The notes under the pieces: generated by a model
Database searches by the model: none
What the model saw: only the letters and a program-made list of their open reading frames with translations
Told to the model about the DNA's origin: nothing
Shown: positions 8,038 through 14,658 of the stretch, in pieces
Numbering within the stretch: position 1 is the stretch's first letter
Layout: every line of letters starts with the position of its first letter
Translations under genes and position numbers: made by a program
Assembly: GCA_036500205.1 (NCBI GenBank)
Contig: DASYCK010000273.1
Location: 1 to 15,841 of the forward strand
Direction of reading: 5' to 3'
Source: DASYCK01 sp036500205
Lineage (GTDB): Bacteria > Myxococcota_A > Polyangia > Fen-1088
DNA: 15,841 nucleotides

Positions 8038-8991
8038 CTACTTGCGGTTGACGGCGTTGCGGACAACACCGTTCTTGAGGAAGCCGACGAACACCTCGGC
8101 CAGCTCGATCGCCACCTTCTCCTGCGCTTCCTTGGTGGAGGCGCCGAGGTGGGGGACCGCGATCAGGTTGTCGTGCGCGAACAGCGGCGACGCCTCCGGC
8201 GGCTCCTTGGTGAACACGTCGAGCGCCGCGCCGCCCAGCTGGCCGGAGTTCAGCGCCTCGAGGACGTCGGTCTCGTTGACGATGCCGCCGCGGGCGCAGT
8301 TGATGATGCCGGCGCCCTTCTTCATCTTGGCGAACGTCGCCGTGTTGAAGAGGTTGTTCGTATCCTTCGTCATCGGCACGTGCAGCGTGATGAAGTCGGA
8401 CTTCGCCAGCAGGTCGTCGAACGACACCACCTCGACGCCGGCGGGGACCTGCGCGTTCGGCGCCAGCACCGGATCGTGCGCGATGACCTTCATCTTCAGG
8501 CCCACGCCGCGCTCTGCCGCCTGGCGGCCGATGTTGCCGAGGCCCACCACGCCCAGCGTCTTGCCGGTCAGCTCGACGCCCATGAACTTCTTCTTCTCCC
8601 ACACGCCCTGCCGCATCAGACCGGCCGCCTGGGGGATCTTGCGCGCCAGCGCGAACAGCAGGCCGATGGCCAGCTCGGCCGCGGCCGTGGCGTTCCCGGC
8701 CGGCGTGTTGATGACGAGGATGTCCTTGGCGGCGGCGGCCGCCGTATCGATGTTGTCGACGCCCACGCCGGCGCGGCCGATGATCTTCAGCTTGCCCGGG
8801 TTGGCGAGCGTCGCGGCAGTGACCTTCGAGGCCGAGCGGATGCCGAGCCCGTGGTAGTTGCCCACCACCGCGGCCAGCTCTTCCGGCTTCATACCGACCT
8901 TGACGTCGACCGAGAAACCGGCCTCTTTCAAGATCTCGACCGCACGCTTGGACATATCATCGGCAATCAGGACAGACATCGGTTCGGACAT
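8038..8991 (-). CDS. serA: D-3-phosphoglycerate dehydrogenase, short form
   Basis: The 317-residue enzyme oxidises 3-phosphoglycerate to 3-phosphohydroxypyruvate with NAD, the first step of serine synthesis. The Rossmann motif GLGNIG is at 150-155; the 2-hydroxyacid dehydrogenase catalytic residues are R234 (NCARGG), E263 (TKEPPE) and H281 (VPHLGAST). AGVGVDNID at 74-82 is typical of SerA. The protein ends at RNAVNRK, right where longer SerA proteins go on into the intervening and ACT domains, so it lacks the classical serine-sensing regulatory part. ATG 8991 is preferred over the internal ATG four codons on because GGGAG lies eight bases upstream. It sits 85 bases after the aminotransferase that could use its product. 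A different 2-hydroxyacid specificity is possible but less likely given the neighbour. Confidence 0.9.
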   Translation of the reverse strand: MSEPMSVLIADDMSKRAVEILKEAGFSVDVKVGMKPEELAAVVGNYHGLGIRSASKVTAATLANPGKLKIIGRAGVGVDNIDTAAAAAKDILVINTPAGNATAAAELAIGLLFALARKIPQAAGLMRQGVWEKKKFMGVELTGKTLGVVGLGNIGRQAAERGVGLKMKVIAHDPVLAPNAQVPAGVEVVSFDDLLAKSDFITLHVPMTKDTNNLFNTATFAKMKKGAGIINCARGGIVNETDVLEALNSGQLGGAALDVFTKEPPEASPLFAHDNLIAVPHLGASTKEAQEKVAIELAEVFVGFLKNGVVRNAVNRK

Positions 8992-9076
8992 GATTTCTTC
9001 TCCCAGCTCCTAGGGCGTTTGCGCCAGATTTAAAAACGGGACGGACGAACGAAAACGAGACGTGACTGAAAAGCGC

Positions 9077-10225
9077 TCATGAGGCCCTCCGCGTCTGCGC
9101 GAAGCTGGCCTGCGCCGCGGCGACGCCGGACCCCGGCTTGATGCCGTAGCCGAGATCCGACAGCGTCATCTCGAGGCCCGAGATGGCGGTGATGATGTCG
9201 AACTCGCTGAAGTAGCCGACGTGGGCGATGCGGATGATCTTCCCCTTCAGGTGATCCTGCCCGCCCGCGATGGTGATGCCGTAGCGATTCTTCATCGTCT
9301 TGATGACGGCCAGGCCGTCGATGCCGCCCGGCACGCGAATCGCCGTCACCGAGTTGGTGGGCGACGACGAGAACAGCTCGAGGCCGAGCCCCCCCGCCGC
9401 CGAGCGCGTCGCCTTGGCCAGACGCTCGTGCCGCGTCCACACGCCCTCCAGCGTCTCCTCGTGCATCATGCGCAGCGACTCGCGCAGCCCGACGATCAGC
9501 GACACCGCCGGCGTGAACGCCGTCTCGCCCTTCTCCTGGCTCTTCTTCTCGCGCAGCATGTCGAGATAGAAGCGGGGCAGGTTCGCCTTGGCGTTCGCCG
9601 CCCACGCCTTCTCGGAGGCCGACAGCATGGCCAACCCGGGAGGCAGCATCATCGCCTTCTGCGAGCCGAGGCAGACGACGTCGAGGCCCCACTTGTCCAT
9701 GGGGACGTCGAAGGCACCGATGGCCGTCACGGCGTCCACGCACAGCAGCACGCCGTCGCGACCGCGCGTCACCTGGGAGATCCCCTCCAGGTTGTGCTTC
9801 ACGCCGGTCGACGTCTCCGAGGCGGTGGCATAGACGGCCCGGATGCCCGGATCCTTGTCGAGCGCCACCTTGACGGCGTCGGGATCGACGCTCGTTCCCC
9901 ACTCCACATCGATGAAGCTACAATCGACCCCGTAGGCCTGACAGATCTTCCCCCACCGCTCGCCGAACTTGCCGCCGCGGATGACCAGGGCCTTGTCCCC
10001 CCGGCTGAGGAAGTTACAGACCGCCGCGTCCATCGAGGCGGTGCCCGAGCCGGCGATCTGCAGTACGATCTGCTTCGTCTGGAACAGCCACTTCAGACCC
10101 TCCTGGGTCTCCTTCAGGCATTCCATGAACAGCGGCGCGCGGTGATAGAGGATCGGTCCCGCCATGGCCAGCAGCACGCGCTCGGGAACCGGCGTCGGAC
10201 CAGCAGTGAGCAGATACTCTTTCAT
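9077..10225 (-). CDS. Class V PLP aminotransferase, probable phosphoserine (serine-pyruvate type) aminotransferase
   Basis: The 382-residue product belongs to the alanine-glyoxylate/serine-pyruvate branch of class V aminotransferases. It opens with LLTAGPTPVPERV, has SGTASMDAAV at 60-69 (cofactor phosphate region), D164 in CVDAVT, and the Schiff-base lysine K190 in GSQKAMMLPPG. Canonical SerC belongs to a different branch. Position directly before serA suggests it transaminates 3-phosphohydroxypyruvate, as proposed for similar aminotransferase-serA pairs in Thermotoga and archaea; serine-glyoxylate or alanine-glyoxylate activity is the alternative. ATG 10225 is chosen because the conserved N-terminus begins there and AGGAAGG lies nine bases upstream; the frame is open to 10306 without similarity. 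It is the first gene of the serA-hisZ-purA block and diverges from the ABC-F gene. Confidence 0.88.
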   Translation of the reverse strand: MKEYLLTAGPTPVPERVLLAMAGPILYHRAPLFMECLKETQEGLKWLFQTKQIVLQIAGSGTASMDAAVCNFLSRGDKALVIRGGKFGERWGKICQAYGVDCSFIDVEWGTSVDPDAVKVALDKDPGIRAVYATASETSTGVKHNLEGISQVTRGRDGVLLCVDAVTAIGAFDVPMDKWGLDVVCLGSQKAMMLPPGLAMLSASEKAWAANAKANLPRFYLDMLREKKSQEKGETAFTPAVSLIVGLRESLRMMHEETLEGVWTRHERLAKATRSAAGGLGLELFSSSPTNSVTAIRVPGGIDGLAVIKTMKNRYGITIAGGQDHLKGKIIRIAHVGYFSEFDIITAISGLEMTLSDLGYGIKPGSGVAAAQASFAQTRRAS

Positions 10226-10283
10226 GACCGATGACCTTCCTTGAACCGCATGTGCAGCCTGATGTGGCCAGCGGCTTCGTTCT

Positions 10284-10313
10284 ATTACATTCTGTCGCCG
10301 CGGCAAAGCCCAA
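10284..10313 (-). promoter_or_regulatory. Candidate promoter for the aminotransferase-serA-hisZ-purA block
   Basis: On the minus strand TTGGGC (complement of 10308-10313), an 18-base spacer and TGTAAT (complement of 10284-10289, five of six bases of the -10 consensus) precede the aminotransferase start at 10225, giving a leader near 50 bases. The divergent gap 10226-10376 also has to hold the ABC-F promoter, for which I see no clear boxes. Confidence 0.35.
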
Positions 10314-10376
10314 TGTCCCCTTCATTCCTACCCGGTTCTTTTCACTGTCCTCCCCCTCCCGCACCTCCCCCTCACG

Positions 10377-12365
10377 ATGTCTCTAGCCCAGTACGCTGAC
10401 GTCCACTTCGGATACCCCGGCACCGAGATCCTGACCGGCGCCTCCCTGCTGATCCGCCCGGGCGATCGGCTGGCGCTGGTGGGGCCGAACGGCACGGGGA
10501 AATCGACCGCCCTGCGCCTGCTGGCGGGCGACCTCGCCGCCGACAGCGGGGACGTGCGGATCCTGGGTCGCGCCTCGGTGTCGTATCTGCGCCAGTCGCA
10601 GGAGTTCGCCGGCCGCGGGCTGCTCATCGACGCGCTGCTCGAGCCGTTCGCCGATCTGCAGAAGCTGCACGACGAGATGGTGGCCATCGAGCCGCGGCTG
10701 GCCGAGGCGAACCCGGCCGACCTGGCCCGCTACGGCGATCTGCAGGAGCGCTATCAGCGGGGCGGCGGCTATGACATCGAGTCGCGCGTCAAGCGGCTCA
10801 CCGCCGACGTCGGCTTCACGGAGGCGGACCTCGAGCGTCACGTCGAGACGCTGTCGGGCGGCGAGCGCGGCCGGCTCGAGCTGGCCAAGGTGCTGGTCCG
10901 GCAGCCCGACCTGCTGCTGCTCGACGAGCCGACGAACCACCTCGATCTGGCGGCCATCGAACGGCTGGAGGCGTTCCTGGCCGAGTACCCGGGGGCGTTC
11001 GTGCTCGTGTCGCACGATCGGGCTTTCATCCGCGCCACCTGCAAGGAGATCGTCGAGCTGGAGGACGGGAAGTTCGTCCGCTATCCGTTCGGCTACGACA
11101 AGTACGTGGTGGAGCGCGACGCCCGCCTGGAGCGGGCGCGCGCCGAATACGAGCGGCAGAAGGAGCACGTCGACAAGACGGAGGACTTCATCCGCCGCAA
11201 CCTGGCCGGCCAGAAGACGAAGCAGGCGCAGAGCCGCCGCAAGATGCTGGACAAGCTGGAGCGCCTCGACCGCCCCGAGGATCAGTGGGAGTACGCGGGG
11301 CGGGTGGCGCTCAACTTCGGCACCGGCGGCGATCTGGGCGCCAAGGAAACGATCCGCGCGCCGCGCATCACGGTCGGCTACCCCGGCGCGCCGCTGCTGC
11401 TCGACGTGGCCGCCAACATCTATCGCGGCGACAAGGTCGGCATCGTCGGCCCCAACGGCGCCGGAAAGTCGACGCTGTTGAAGACGCTGATCGGCAAGCT
11501 GCCGCCGCTCTCCGGTACCGTCGAGCTCGGCACCGGCGTGCGCATCGGCTACTTCGATCAGAAGCTGGGCGAGCTCGACGAGAGCCTGTCGCTGATGGAC
11601 GAGATCCGCAGCACGCGCGCCGATCTGTCCCCCGACGTCATCCGCACCTATCTGGCGAAGTTCCGCTTCTTCGGGGACGACCCCTTCAAGCTGGTGCGCG
11701 GGCTGTCGGGCGGCGAGCGCAGCCGGCTGGCCATGGCGAAGATCATGTTGTTCCCGCGCAACGTGCTGGTGCTGGACGAGCCGACCAATCACCTCGACAT
11801 CCCTGCCCGCGAGACGCTGGAAGAGTCGCTGCGCAACTACGAGGGGACGCTGATCGTCATCAGCCACGACCGCTACTTCCTCGATCGGGTGGCGACGCGC
11901 CTGCTCGTCATCGAGGGCTCGAGCGTCGAGAACCACGTCGGCAACTATTCCGATTGGCGCGGGCGGCACGCCAAGGCACACGGCGGTGACGCCGCCGCGC
12001 CCCCACCGCCCGCGAAGGCGAAGGTCCCGGCCAAGGCGAATGCTCCGACCAAGAAACCCGGTGGCGACGCGCCGATCGTCGCCGCGCCCACCACCGCCCC
12101 GGCATCGGAGGCGACGCGCGCCTCGTCGAAGGAGAACGAGCGCGAGCGACGGCGGCTCGAGCGGCGCGTCGAGACGCTGGAGGCCGACGTGGCGAAGCTG
12201 GAGCGTGAGCTCGTCGAGGTGCGCGCGGCGCTGGCGAGCGATCACGGCGGCGACTGGCAGAAGCTGCACACGCTGTCGGATCGCGAGCGCGAGCTGGACG
12301 AGCTGCTGCAGCGCCGCATGGCCGAGTGGGAGACGGCCAGCGCGACGCTCGGCGGCACGGCCTGA
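10377..12365 (+). CDS. ABC-F family ATPase with C-terminal coiled coil
   Basis: The 662-residue product has two ABC ATPase domains on one chain and no membrane segments, the ABC-F layout. Domain 1: Walker A GPNGTGKST at 36-44, LSGGE at 159-163, Walker B LLLLDEPTNHLD ending at 190, switch histidine in SHDR (213). The basic helical inter-domain linker (about 240-310, QKTKQAQSRRKMLDKLERL) is the ribosome-contacting P-site tolerance element. Domain 2: GPNGAGKST at 358-366, LSGGE at 443-447, LDEPTNHLD at 466-474, SHDR at 496-499. A Pro/Ala/Lys-rich tether (535-580) leads to a charged coiled coil (585-655), as in Uup-type members. These proteins bind the ribosomal E site or act as housekeeping translation or recombination factors; resistance is possible but unsupported here. 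No Shine-Dalgarno: the upstream 40 bases are almost all pyrimidine. Confidence 0.93.
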   Translation: MSLAQYADVHFGYPGTEILTGASLLIRPGDRLALVGPNGTGKSTALRLLAGDLAADSGDVRILGRASVSYLRQSQEFAGRGLLIDALLEPFADLQKLHDEMVAIEPRLAEANPADLARYGDLQERYQRGGGYDIESRVKRLTADVGFTEADLERHVETLSGGERGRLELAKVLVRQPDLLLLDEPTNHLDLAAIERLEAFLAEYPGAFVLVSHDRAFIRATCKEIVELEDGKFVRYPFGYDKYVVERDARLERARAEYERQKEHVDKTEDFIRRNLAGQKTKQAQSRRKMLDKLERLDRPEDQWEYAGRVALNFGTGGDLGAKETIRAPRITVGYPGAPLLLDVAANIYRGDKVGIVGPNGAGKSTLLKTLIGKLPPLSGTVELGTGVRIGYFDQKLGELDESLSLMDEIRSTRADLSPDVIRTYLAKFRFFGDDPFKLVRGLSGGERSRLAMAKIMLFPRNVLVLDEPTNHLDIPARETLEESLRNYEGTLIVISHDRYFLDRVATRLLVIEGSSVENHVGNYSDWRGRHAKAHGGDAAAPPPPAKAKVPAKANAPTKKPGGDAPIVAAPTTAPASEATRASSKENERERRRLERRVETLEADVAKLERELVEVRAALASDHGGDWQKLHTLSDRERELDELLQRRMAEWETASATLGGTA

Positions 12366-12389
12366 ATCCATCGTTACCTCATCTCGACC

Positions 12390-12404
12390 AAAACGTAACG
12401 TTTT
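12390..12404. promoter_or_regulatory. Inverted repeat AAAACG-TAA-CGTTTT between ABC-F and lipoprotein genes
   Basis: Six-base perfect arms (12390-12395 and 12399-12404) with a three-base centre lie 25 bases after the ABC-F stop and 50 bases before the lipoprotein start. The AT-rich arms stand out in this GC-rich DNA. Spacing suits an operator for a dimeric regulator; a weak terminator hairpin is the alternative. Confidence 0.3.
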
Positions 12405-12432
12405 CTCCGCTCGATCGGCCAGCGCCCCTCGT

Positions 12433-12452
12433 CGCCAGTTGCGATACTGGCG
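12433..12452 (+). promoter_or_regulatory. Start-proximal hairpin in lipoprotein leader
   Basis: Seven-base perfect arms, CGCCAGT at 12433-12439 and ACTGGCG at 12446-12452, flank the loop TGCGAT. The hairpin ends two bases before the ATG at 12455, occupying the place of the ribosome binding site, and no Shine-Dalgarno is visible there. It could restrain translation initiation or act as an operator; this is inference from position. Confidence 0.35.
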
Positions 12453-12454
12453 TC

Positions 12455-13027
12455 ATGAAACGAAGCGCGATCGTGCTCATGGGAGCCCTTGTCCTCGCCG
12501 CGGGGTGCGGCTCGGGCAGCAGTGGAACGCCGGGCGGCGGCAGGAGCAGCGGGCTCGGCGGCACGTCGGGGGGCGCGGGCGGCAAGTCCGGTGGCGCCGG
12601 CGGAGCGACGGCATGCGTGGCGGTCATGCCCGCCGGCTCGTCGATGTCGTGGGTCGACAACGGCACGGCCGAGTGCGCCTACATCATCGAGAGCGGTCGC
12701 ACCACCGACGCGACGCAAGACTTCCTCGAGATCATCGGCGCCACGACCGGGGGACTGGGATTCGGGCTGACGGTTGTTTCGTACACGACGCCGCTCGCCG
12801 GCGTGTATCACTGTTCGGGCTCGGCGCCGGGCAGCCAGTATGTCGCCGTCACTTACAGCGGCACACAGGTGGACTGCACGATCACAGTCGACAACCCGGG
12901 CACTCCGGGCGGCGCCAACGCCACGGGATCATTCTCGGCGACGTTCGCGGTGACCGGTGGCACCAGCGTCACCACGACGGTGACGAGCGGCCTGTTCGAC
13001 ACGGCCGTGACGGCAGCCGACGATTGA
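12455..13027 (+). CDS. Predicted outer-membrane or surface lipoprotein of unknown function
   Basis: The 190-residue product begins MKRSAIVLMGALVLAAGC, a signal peptide ending in a lipobox-like LAAGC with the lipidated cysteine at C18. A Gly/Ser-rich linker (19-52, with GGTSGGAGGKSGGAGG) follows, the kind that tethers exported domains in Polyangia-like myxobacteria. The folded part (53-190) has four cysteines (C54, C74, C120, C141) that could pair as disulphides, is rich in Thr/Gly/Val beta-type sequence (SATFAVTGGT, VTTTVTSGLFDTAV), and ends in acidic residues. I do not recognise the domain. ATG 12455 is set by the signal peptide; no Shine-Dalgarno is seen, and a hairpin lies directly upstream. 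It follows the ABC-F gene by 89 bases and may have its own promoter. Confidence 0.8.
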   Translation: MKRSAIVLMGALVLAAGCGSGSSGTPGGGRSSGLGGTSGGAGGKSGGAGGATACVAVMPAGSSMSWVDNGTAECAYIIESGRTTDATQDFLEIIGATTGGLGFGLTVVSYTTPLAGVYHCSGSAPGSQYVAVTYSGTQVDCTITVDNPGTPGGANATGSFSATFAVTGGTSVTTTVTSGLFDTAVTAADD

Positions 13028-13157
13028 TGATCCCCGCTCGGTCGTTCGCGCGGCGCACGTCCTCAAGACGGCTGGCGCGCCGCCGATGTCTTCACCGAAG
13101 GGCTCCGTTGGCGAAGCGAAGGCGTCGAGACAACGGGCTCTCGATACGTTCGTACGC

Positions 13158-13163
13158 TACAAT
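13158..13163 (+). promoter_or_regulatory. Candidate -10 element for the duplicated-domain protein gene
   Basis: TACAAT matches five of six bases of the -10 consensus, 26 bases before the ATG at 13190. No -35 box is visible at 16-18 bases upstream (GGGCTC region), so the promoter is weak, activator-dependent or uses another sigma factor. The gap 13028-13189 holds no other gene that I can support. Confidence 0.3.
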
Positions 13164-13174
13164 GAAAAGGTAGC

Positions 13175-13181
13175 GGGGAGG
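13175..13181 (+). promoter_or_regulatory. Strong Shine-Dalgarno GGGGAGG fixing the start at 13190
   Basis: GGGGAGG lies eight bases before the ATG at 13190. It matters because it shows that the unusual repeat-encoded N-terminus that follows is translated. Confidence 0.65.
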
Positions 13182-13189
13182 TTCACCGC

Positions 13190-14299
13190 ATGCGGGCCGT
13201 CTGTCACCGTCTGCTGCACCGTCTGCTCTTGCACCGTCTGCTCTTCCACCGTCTGCTCTTGCACCGTCTGCTCTTGGTCGGAATCACCGCGGGGATGGAA
13301 GTTGCCGCCGGTGGATGCGCCACGAGGTTGGCGGTTCCGGCGACGGTCAACCCCGGTCCGACCATCAAGGTCGCGGGCGTGTGGGACGGCGCCCTTCGCG
13401 AGACGGTGGCCGAAGGTCTGGCCGCCGGCGACACCCGCGAGGAGCGCCAGGAGTGGCACCTGGCGCAGAACGGCGAAGCCATCTCCGGCTACTACCTGGC
13501 CACGCTGACTTTCACCTCGGCGGACGGTCGCGCTTACCTGTGCAGCCGCGAGCCTCGATTTTCGGCGGCGGTCCGCGTCGATGTCAACGGCAGCTTGACC
13601 GGCCATTCGTTGGCGCTGGTCGAGGTGGCCGAGAGCGCCTCCGACGGTCCTTGCGCCCTGGGGCAACGCCCGCTCGTTCGCTACCACGCCGAGGTCGCCG
13701 GTGACGCCATCACGCTCGTCTCGGCGCGCGACCGTGAGGTCCTCCATCGCAACAACTCGGCGGTGACGAACGCTCGCCCCGCCGTCGCCGAGCGCAAGGC
13801 CGACAGCTCGGTTGCCATCCCGTCGCAGCCGGCCCGCGCCGGACTGGAGCAGCCGCGCCTGACACCGGCGCTGCAGAGCCAGGCCCCCGCCGACGTGAGC
13901 GGCATCTGGATCTGGGAGCACAGCGGCCAGGCGACGACCGGAGACGAGAAGCAAGAGCGGGAGGAGTGGCACGTCGAGCAGGACGGTGATCACCTCTCCG
14001 GTTACTACGACCGCGTGGTGCGCGAGATCTCGACCGACGGTCAGGCGTTTCGCTGCAGCATGAACCTCGAGTTCGAGATCGCGACCCGCTACCGCATCCA
14101 TGGCGAGGTGCGCGGCGATCAGGTCGTCATCTACGAGAACGGGTTCGAGGTGCTGGCGCCGAGCGCTTGCGACAACGGCCAGCGGCGCCTCGACGCCTAC
14201 CAGGGGATGGCGGCCGGCGACGAGGTTCGCTTGATGTGGGGCGTGGGCGCGCAGGTCCTGCGCCGCGCTCATCCCGATGTGCCGACACAGCGGTTCTGA
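13190..14299 (+). CDS. Exported protein with two tandem copies of an unrecognised Cys-pair domain
   Basis: The 369-residue product is not a family I recognise. The N-terminus (6-29) is a pentapeptide repeat, HRLLL with variants, encoded by a 15-base tandem repeat; it is followed by VGITAGMEVAAGGCATR, where C43 could be a non-standard lipobox cysteine. Two homologous domains follow. Copy 1 (about 61-180): VAGVWDG, EERQEWHLAQNGEAISGYY, ADGRAYLCSR, C155. Copy 2 (about 235-352): VSGIWIWEH, EREEWHVEQDGDHLSGYYD, TDGQAFRCSM, C327. Each copy keeps one cysteine after the TDGxA(F/Y) motif (C118, C289) and one about 37 residues later (C155, C327), suggesting one disulphide per domain. A Pro/Ala-rich linker (190-233) separates them. 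The beta-strand-rich, extracytoplasmic character suggests a periplasmic or surface protein. A GGGGAGG Shine-Dalgarno supports ATG 13190. Confidence 0.82.
   Translation: MRAVCHRLLHRLLLHRLLFHRLLLHRLLLVGITAGMEVAAGGCATRLAVPATVNPGPTIKVAGVWDGALRETVAEGLAAGDTREERQEWHLAQNGEAISGYYLATLTFTSADGRAYLCSREPRFSAAVRVDVNGSLTGHSLALVEVAESASDGPCALGQRPLVRYHAEVAGDAITLVSARDREVLHRNNSAVTNARPAVAERKADSSVAIPSQPARAGLEQPRLTPALQSQAPADVSGIWIWEHSGQATTGDEKQEREEWHVEQDGDHLSGYYDRVVREISTDGQAFRCSMNLEFEIATRYRIHGEVRGDQVVIYENGFEVLAPSACDNGQRRLDAYQGMAAGDEVRLMWGVGAQVLRRAHPDVPTQRF
13205..13276 (+). repeat. In-frame 15-bp tandem repeat in the signal region of the duplicated-domain gene
   Basis: Units: CACCGT then CTGCTGCACCGT (13211-13222, three bases short), CTGCTCTTGCACCGT (13223-13237), CTGCTCTTCCACCGT (13238-13252), CTGCTCTTGCACCGT (13253-13267) and a partial CTGCTCTTG (13268-13276). 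The full units differ by one base. Each 15-base unit encodes LL(L/F)HR, so copy-number change keeps frame and only alters the length of the N-terminal leader. Confidence 0.9.
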
Positions 14300-14320
14300 G
14301 CAGGCGTTCGGTCCCTTGCC

Positions 14321-14515
14321 CTACTCCTCGTCGTCGGCGTCGTTCCGCCGCTTCGACGACAGACGAACGGCGGTGGTGTCGAAGTCGAGGTCGTCGGACA
14401 GTATGTTGTCGAACAGCTCCTCGACGGCGGCCCCGACTGAATCGGCGCGGCGCATCTCCTCGCGCTCGAACTCCTCGAACGTACGGTACATGGGCTCGTC
14501 AGTGTAGTCGCGCAT
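14321..14515 (-). CDS. Small acidic protein of unknown function
   Basis: The 64-residue product begins MRDYTDEPMYRTFEEFERE and is strongly acidic, with a helical first half (FEEFEREEMRRADSVGAAVEELF), an ILSDDLDFDTTAVRL middle and a basic-then-acidic tail (SSKRRNDADDEE). No metal or nucleic-acid motif is evident; a small partner or inhibitor protein that binds a basic surface would fit, but that is speculation. ATG 14515 is chosen because GGAG lies eight bases upstream and the upstream extension to 14575 looks unrelated. It is convergent with the duplicated-domain gene (21 bases apart) and divergent from parA, so it may share regulatory DNA with the segregation genes. I do not recognise the family. 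Confidence 0.65.
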   Translation of the reverse strand: MRDYTDEPMYRTFEEFEREEMRRADSVGAAVEELFDNILSDDLDFDTTAVRLSSKRRNDADDEE

Positions 14516-14540
14516 GGCTGGCTCTCCGGCTGGAAGGGGT

Positions 14541-14570
14541 TTGATGGTAACCAGAACACCTACATGTAAG
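14541..14570 (+). promoter_or_regulatory. Candidate parAB promoter
   Basis: TTGATG (14541-14546), an 18-base spacer and TGTAAG (14565-14570) precede parA and imply a leader of about 80 bases. The -10 region overlaps an eight-base palindrome, TACATGTA (14561-14568), which could be a regulator site. The gap 14516-14658 is markedly richer in A/T than its surroundings and includes a run of eight T (14602-14609). Confidence 0.35.
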
Positions 14571-14658
14571 ACCAAATACTACGTGTCCCGGTGGCCAGCA
14601 ATTTTTTTTCGTATCTCCCCCTTCTCGACCCTCACGGCAGGTAGATTCCGCGCCGACC

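Noticed and set aside
7744..9033. Plus-strand 429-codon open frame opposite hisZ and serA
   Set aside because: It spans two well-identified minus-strand genes and has no recognisable domain.
10383..12371. Minus-strand open frame of 662 codons opposite the ABC-F gene
   Set aside because: It is a shadow of a gene with all ABC-F motifs; its translation is Arg/Gln/His-rich with no domain.
13157..14272. Long minus-strand open frame (371 codons) reading EQTVQ repeats opposite the duplicated-domain gene
   Set aside because: The plus strand has a strong Shine-Dalgarno, a coherent exported-protein layout and two homologous domains; the minus frame is low-complexity and mirrors G/C-biased codons.
14602..14609. 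Run of eight T considered as an intrinsic terminator
   Set aside because: No stable stem precedes it, and on the plus strand it would fall inside the parA leader.
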